Source of the DNA: Saccharospirillum sp035704555 | GTDB lineage: Bacteria > Pseudomonadota > Gammaproteobacteria > Pseudomonadales > Natronospirillaceae | Direction of reading: 5' to 3' | Length of the DNA: 7,875 nucleotides | Assembly: GCA_035704555.1 (NCBI GenBank) | Contig: DASSWT010000347.1 | Coordinates: 1 to 7,875, forward strand | Shown: positions 6,894 through 7,875 of the stretch, piece by piece | Position numbering within the stretch: position 1 is the first letter of the stretch | Layout: each line of letters opens with the position of its first letter | Translations under genes and position numbers: made by a program | Notes under the pieces: generated by a model | Told to the model about the DNA's origin: nothing | The model's database searches: none | What the model saw: the letters and a program-made list of their open reading frames with translations, nothing else

Positions 6894-7875
6894 TCAGCGG
6901 TCCACATCAGCCATCACGAAATCAATGCTGCCCAGGTGGGCGATCAGGTCGGGCACGAAGCCGCCGCGCATCAGCGAGGGAATCTGCTGCAAGTGTGGGA
7001 AGCTCGGCGTGCGAATGCGGGTCCGATAGCTCATGGTGCTGCCGTCACTGGTCAGGTAATAGCTGTTGATGCCCTTGGTGGCTTCAATCATCTGCATCGA
7101 TTCATTGGGTTTGAGCACAGGCCCCCAGGAGACCTGCAGGAAATGGGTAATCAGCGTCTCAATGTGCTGCAGCATGCGTTCCCGGGGCGGTGGTGTGGTC
7201 AGCGGGTGATCGGCCTTGTAATCCCCGGCCGGCATGTGATCAACGCATTGTTGAATGATGCGCAGGCTCTGGCGCATCTCCTCGATGCGTAACTGACCAC
7301 GGTCGAATACATCGCCGTTGTTACCCAGCGGGACTTCAAAGTCGAAGTTTTCGTAACCTGAATAGGGCCGCTGCTTACGCAGGTCAAAATCACAGCCTGT
7401 AGCGCGCAAGTTGGGGCCGGTTACGCTCCACTCCAACGCCTCTTTGGTTGAAAAAGCGGCAACATGTCGGGTCCGGTCGCGCACGATGGCGTTTTCCATC
7501 ATGGTTTTTTCGTATTCGCGCAGCCGGCCGGGCATCCAGTCCAGAAACTCCTGAACCAACCGCTCCCAGCCTTGCGGCAAATCCTGCATCACGCCGCCAA
7601 TCCGGTACCAGGCCGGGTGCATGCGCAATCCGGTGATGCCTTCAATCACCTTGTAACCGCGCTGACGATCGGAAAAGGTGAAAAACACCGGTGACATGGC
7701 ACCCAGATCCTGCAAATAGGTGCCCAGAAACAGCAGATGGCTGGTGATACGGAAGATCTCGGCCATCATCACCCGGATGGTTTTAACCCGGTCCGGCACT
7801 TCGATGCCGGCCAGTTTCTCCACGGCCAGCACGTACGGCAGGTTGTTCATGACGCCACCGGTGTAATCAATCCGG
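6894..7875 (-). CDS. nuoCD: NADH-quinone oxidoreductase subunit C/D (NuoCD), 3' part (NuoD domain), cut by the window edge
   Basis: The reading frame is open to the right edge, so this is the last 326 residues of a longer protein. It is the 49-kDa/NuoD-type subunit that lines the quinone-reduction site next to NuoB (cluster N2). The visible part begins RIDYTGGVMNNLPYVLAVEK. Its Tyr (codon 7863-7865) matches the conserved tyrosine known to contact the quinone head group (Tyr87 in Thermus Nqo4, by my alignment). Further family motifs are MMAEIFRITSHLLFLGTY, HPAWYRIGGV, RPYSGYENFDFEVP, HPLTTPPPRERMLQHIETLI, and the C-terminus LGSIDFVMADVDR. The close match to E. coli NuoCD, and the way the rest of the operon follows that type, suggest a fused NuoC-NuoD of about 590-600 residues. 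The NuoC half is outside the window, so the fusion is inference. The ATG at 7848-7850 is internal, not a start. Confidence 0.95.
   Translation of the reverse strand, partial: RIDYTGGVMNNLPYVLAVEKLAGIEVPDRVKTIRVMMAEIFRITSHLLFLGTYLQDLGAMSPVFFTFSDRQRGYKVIEGITGLRMHPAWYRIGGVMQDLPQGWERLVQEFLDWMPGRLREYEKTMMENAIVRDRTRHVAAFSTKEALEWSVTGPNLRATGCDFDLRKQRPYSGYENFDFEVPLGNNGDVFDRGQLRIEEMRQSLRIIQQCVDHMPAGDYKADHPLTTPPPRERMLQHIETLITHFLQVSWGPVLKPNESMQMIEATKGINSYYLTSDGSTMSYRTRIRTPSFPHLQQIPSLMRGGFVPDLIAHLGSIDFVMADVDR

Noticed and set aside
6527..7292. Overlapping plus-strand frames opposite nuoE and nuoCD
   Set aside because: They overlap each other in different frames and oppose conserved NuoE and NuoD motifs. 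None shows a domain.
1..7875. A hidden accessory system, mobile element, CRISPR array, RNA gene or repeat family
   Set aside because: Coding sequence of eight known nuo genes fills the window almost completely. I saw no direct or inverted repeat series, no integrase or transposase motif, and no tRNA or rRNA sequence.

Overview
The window is a contiguous piece of a respiratory NADH:quinone oxidoreductase (complex I, NDH-1) operon. All genes lie on the minus strand, so transcription runs from the right edge to the left. In that order they are nuoCD (3' part only), nuoE, nuoF, nuoG, nuoH, nuoI, nuoJ and nuoK (5' part only). This is the canonical order of the 13-gene nuoA-N operon. By that order, nuoA, nuoB and the start of nuoCD should lie beyond the right edge, and the rest of nuoK plus nuoL, nuoM and nuoN beyond the left edge.

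The host is most likely a gammaproteobacterium. The proteins resemble the E. coli/Pseudomonas type of complex I closely: a NuoG of 911 residues with an intact N7 cluster motif, a NuoD C-terminus ending in SIDFVMADVDR, and long identical stretches in NuoH, NuoI and NuoJ as I recall the E. coli proteins. The DNA is moderately GC-rich and third codon positions favour G/C. The NuoF N- and C-termini differ from E. coli, which argues against an enterobacterium, but I cannot name a genus.

Layout, right to left: the electron-input and peripheral-arm genes come first (nuoCD 6894-7875, nuoE 6383-6892, nuoF 5007-6386, nuoG 2267-5002). They are followed by the quinone-module membrane subunit nuoH (1287-2270), the connecting ferredoxin-like subunit nuoI (734-1273), and the membrane subunits nuoJ (193-711) and nuoK (1-196). 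Packing is very tight. Three junctions (nuoE/nuoF, nuoG/nuoH, nuoJ/nuoK) are 4-base ATGA overlaps, and the other gaps are 1 to 22 bases. There is no intergenic stretch long enough for a separate promoter or terminator, so a single polycistronic mRNA with translational coupling is the natural reading.

Together NuoE, NuoF and NuoG oxidise NADH through FMN and a chain of iron-sulfur clusters. NuoI and NuoCD (with NuoB, outside the window) pass electrons to quinone at the interface with NuoH, and NuoH, NuoJ and NuoK form part of the proton-translocating membrane arm. All visible cluster ligands (N1a, N1b, N3, N4, N5, N6a, N6b, N7) are present and no gene is broken.

I found no mobile element, RNA gene, CRISPR array, repeat family or novel system. 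The points worth a second look are small: a Gly for Ala change in the NuoF glycine-rich FMN loop, an unusually spaced ribosome-binding site for nuoG, NuoF terminal extensions, and an ambiguous nuoE start.
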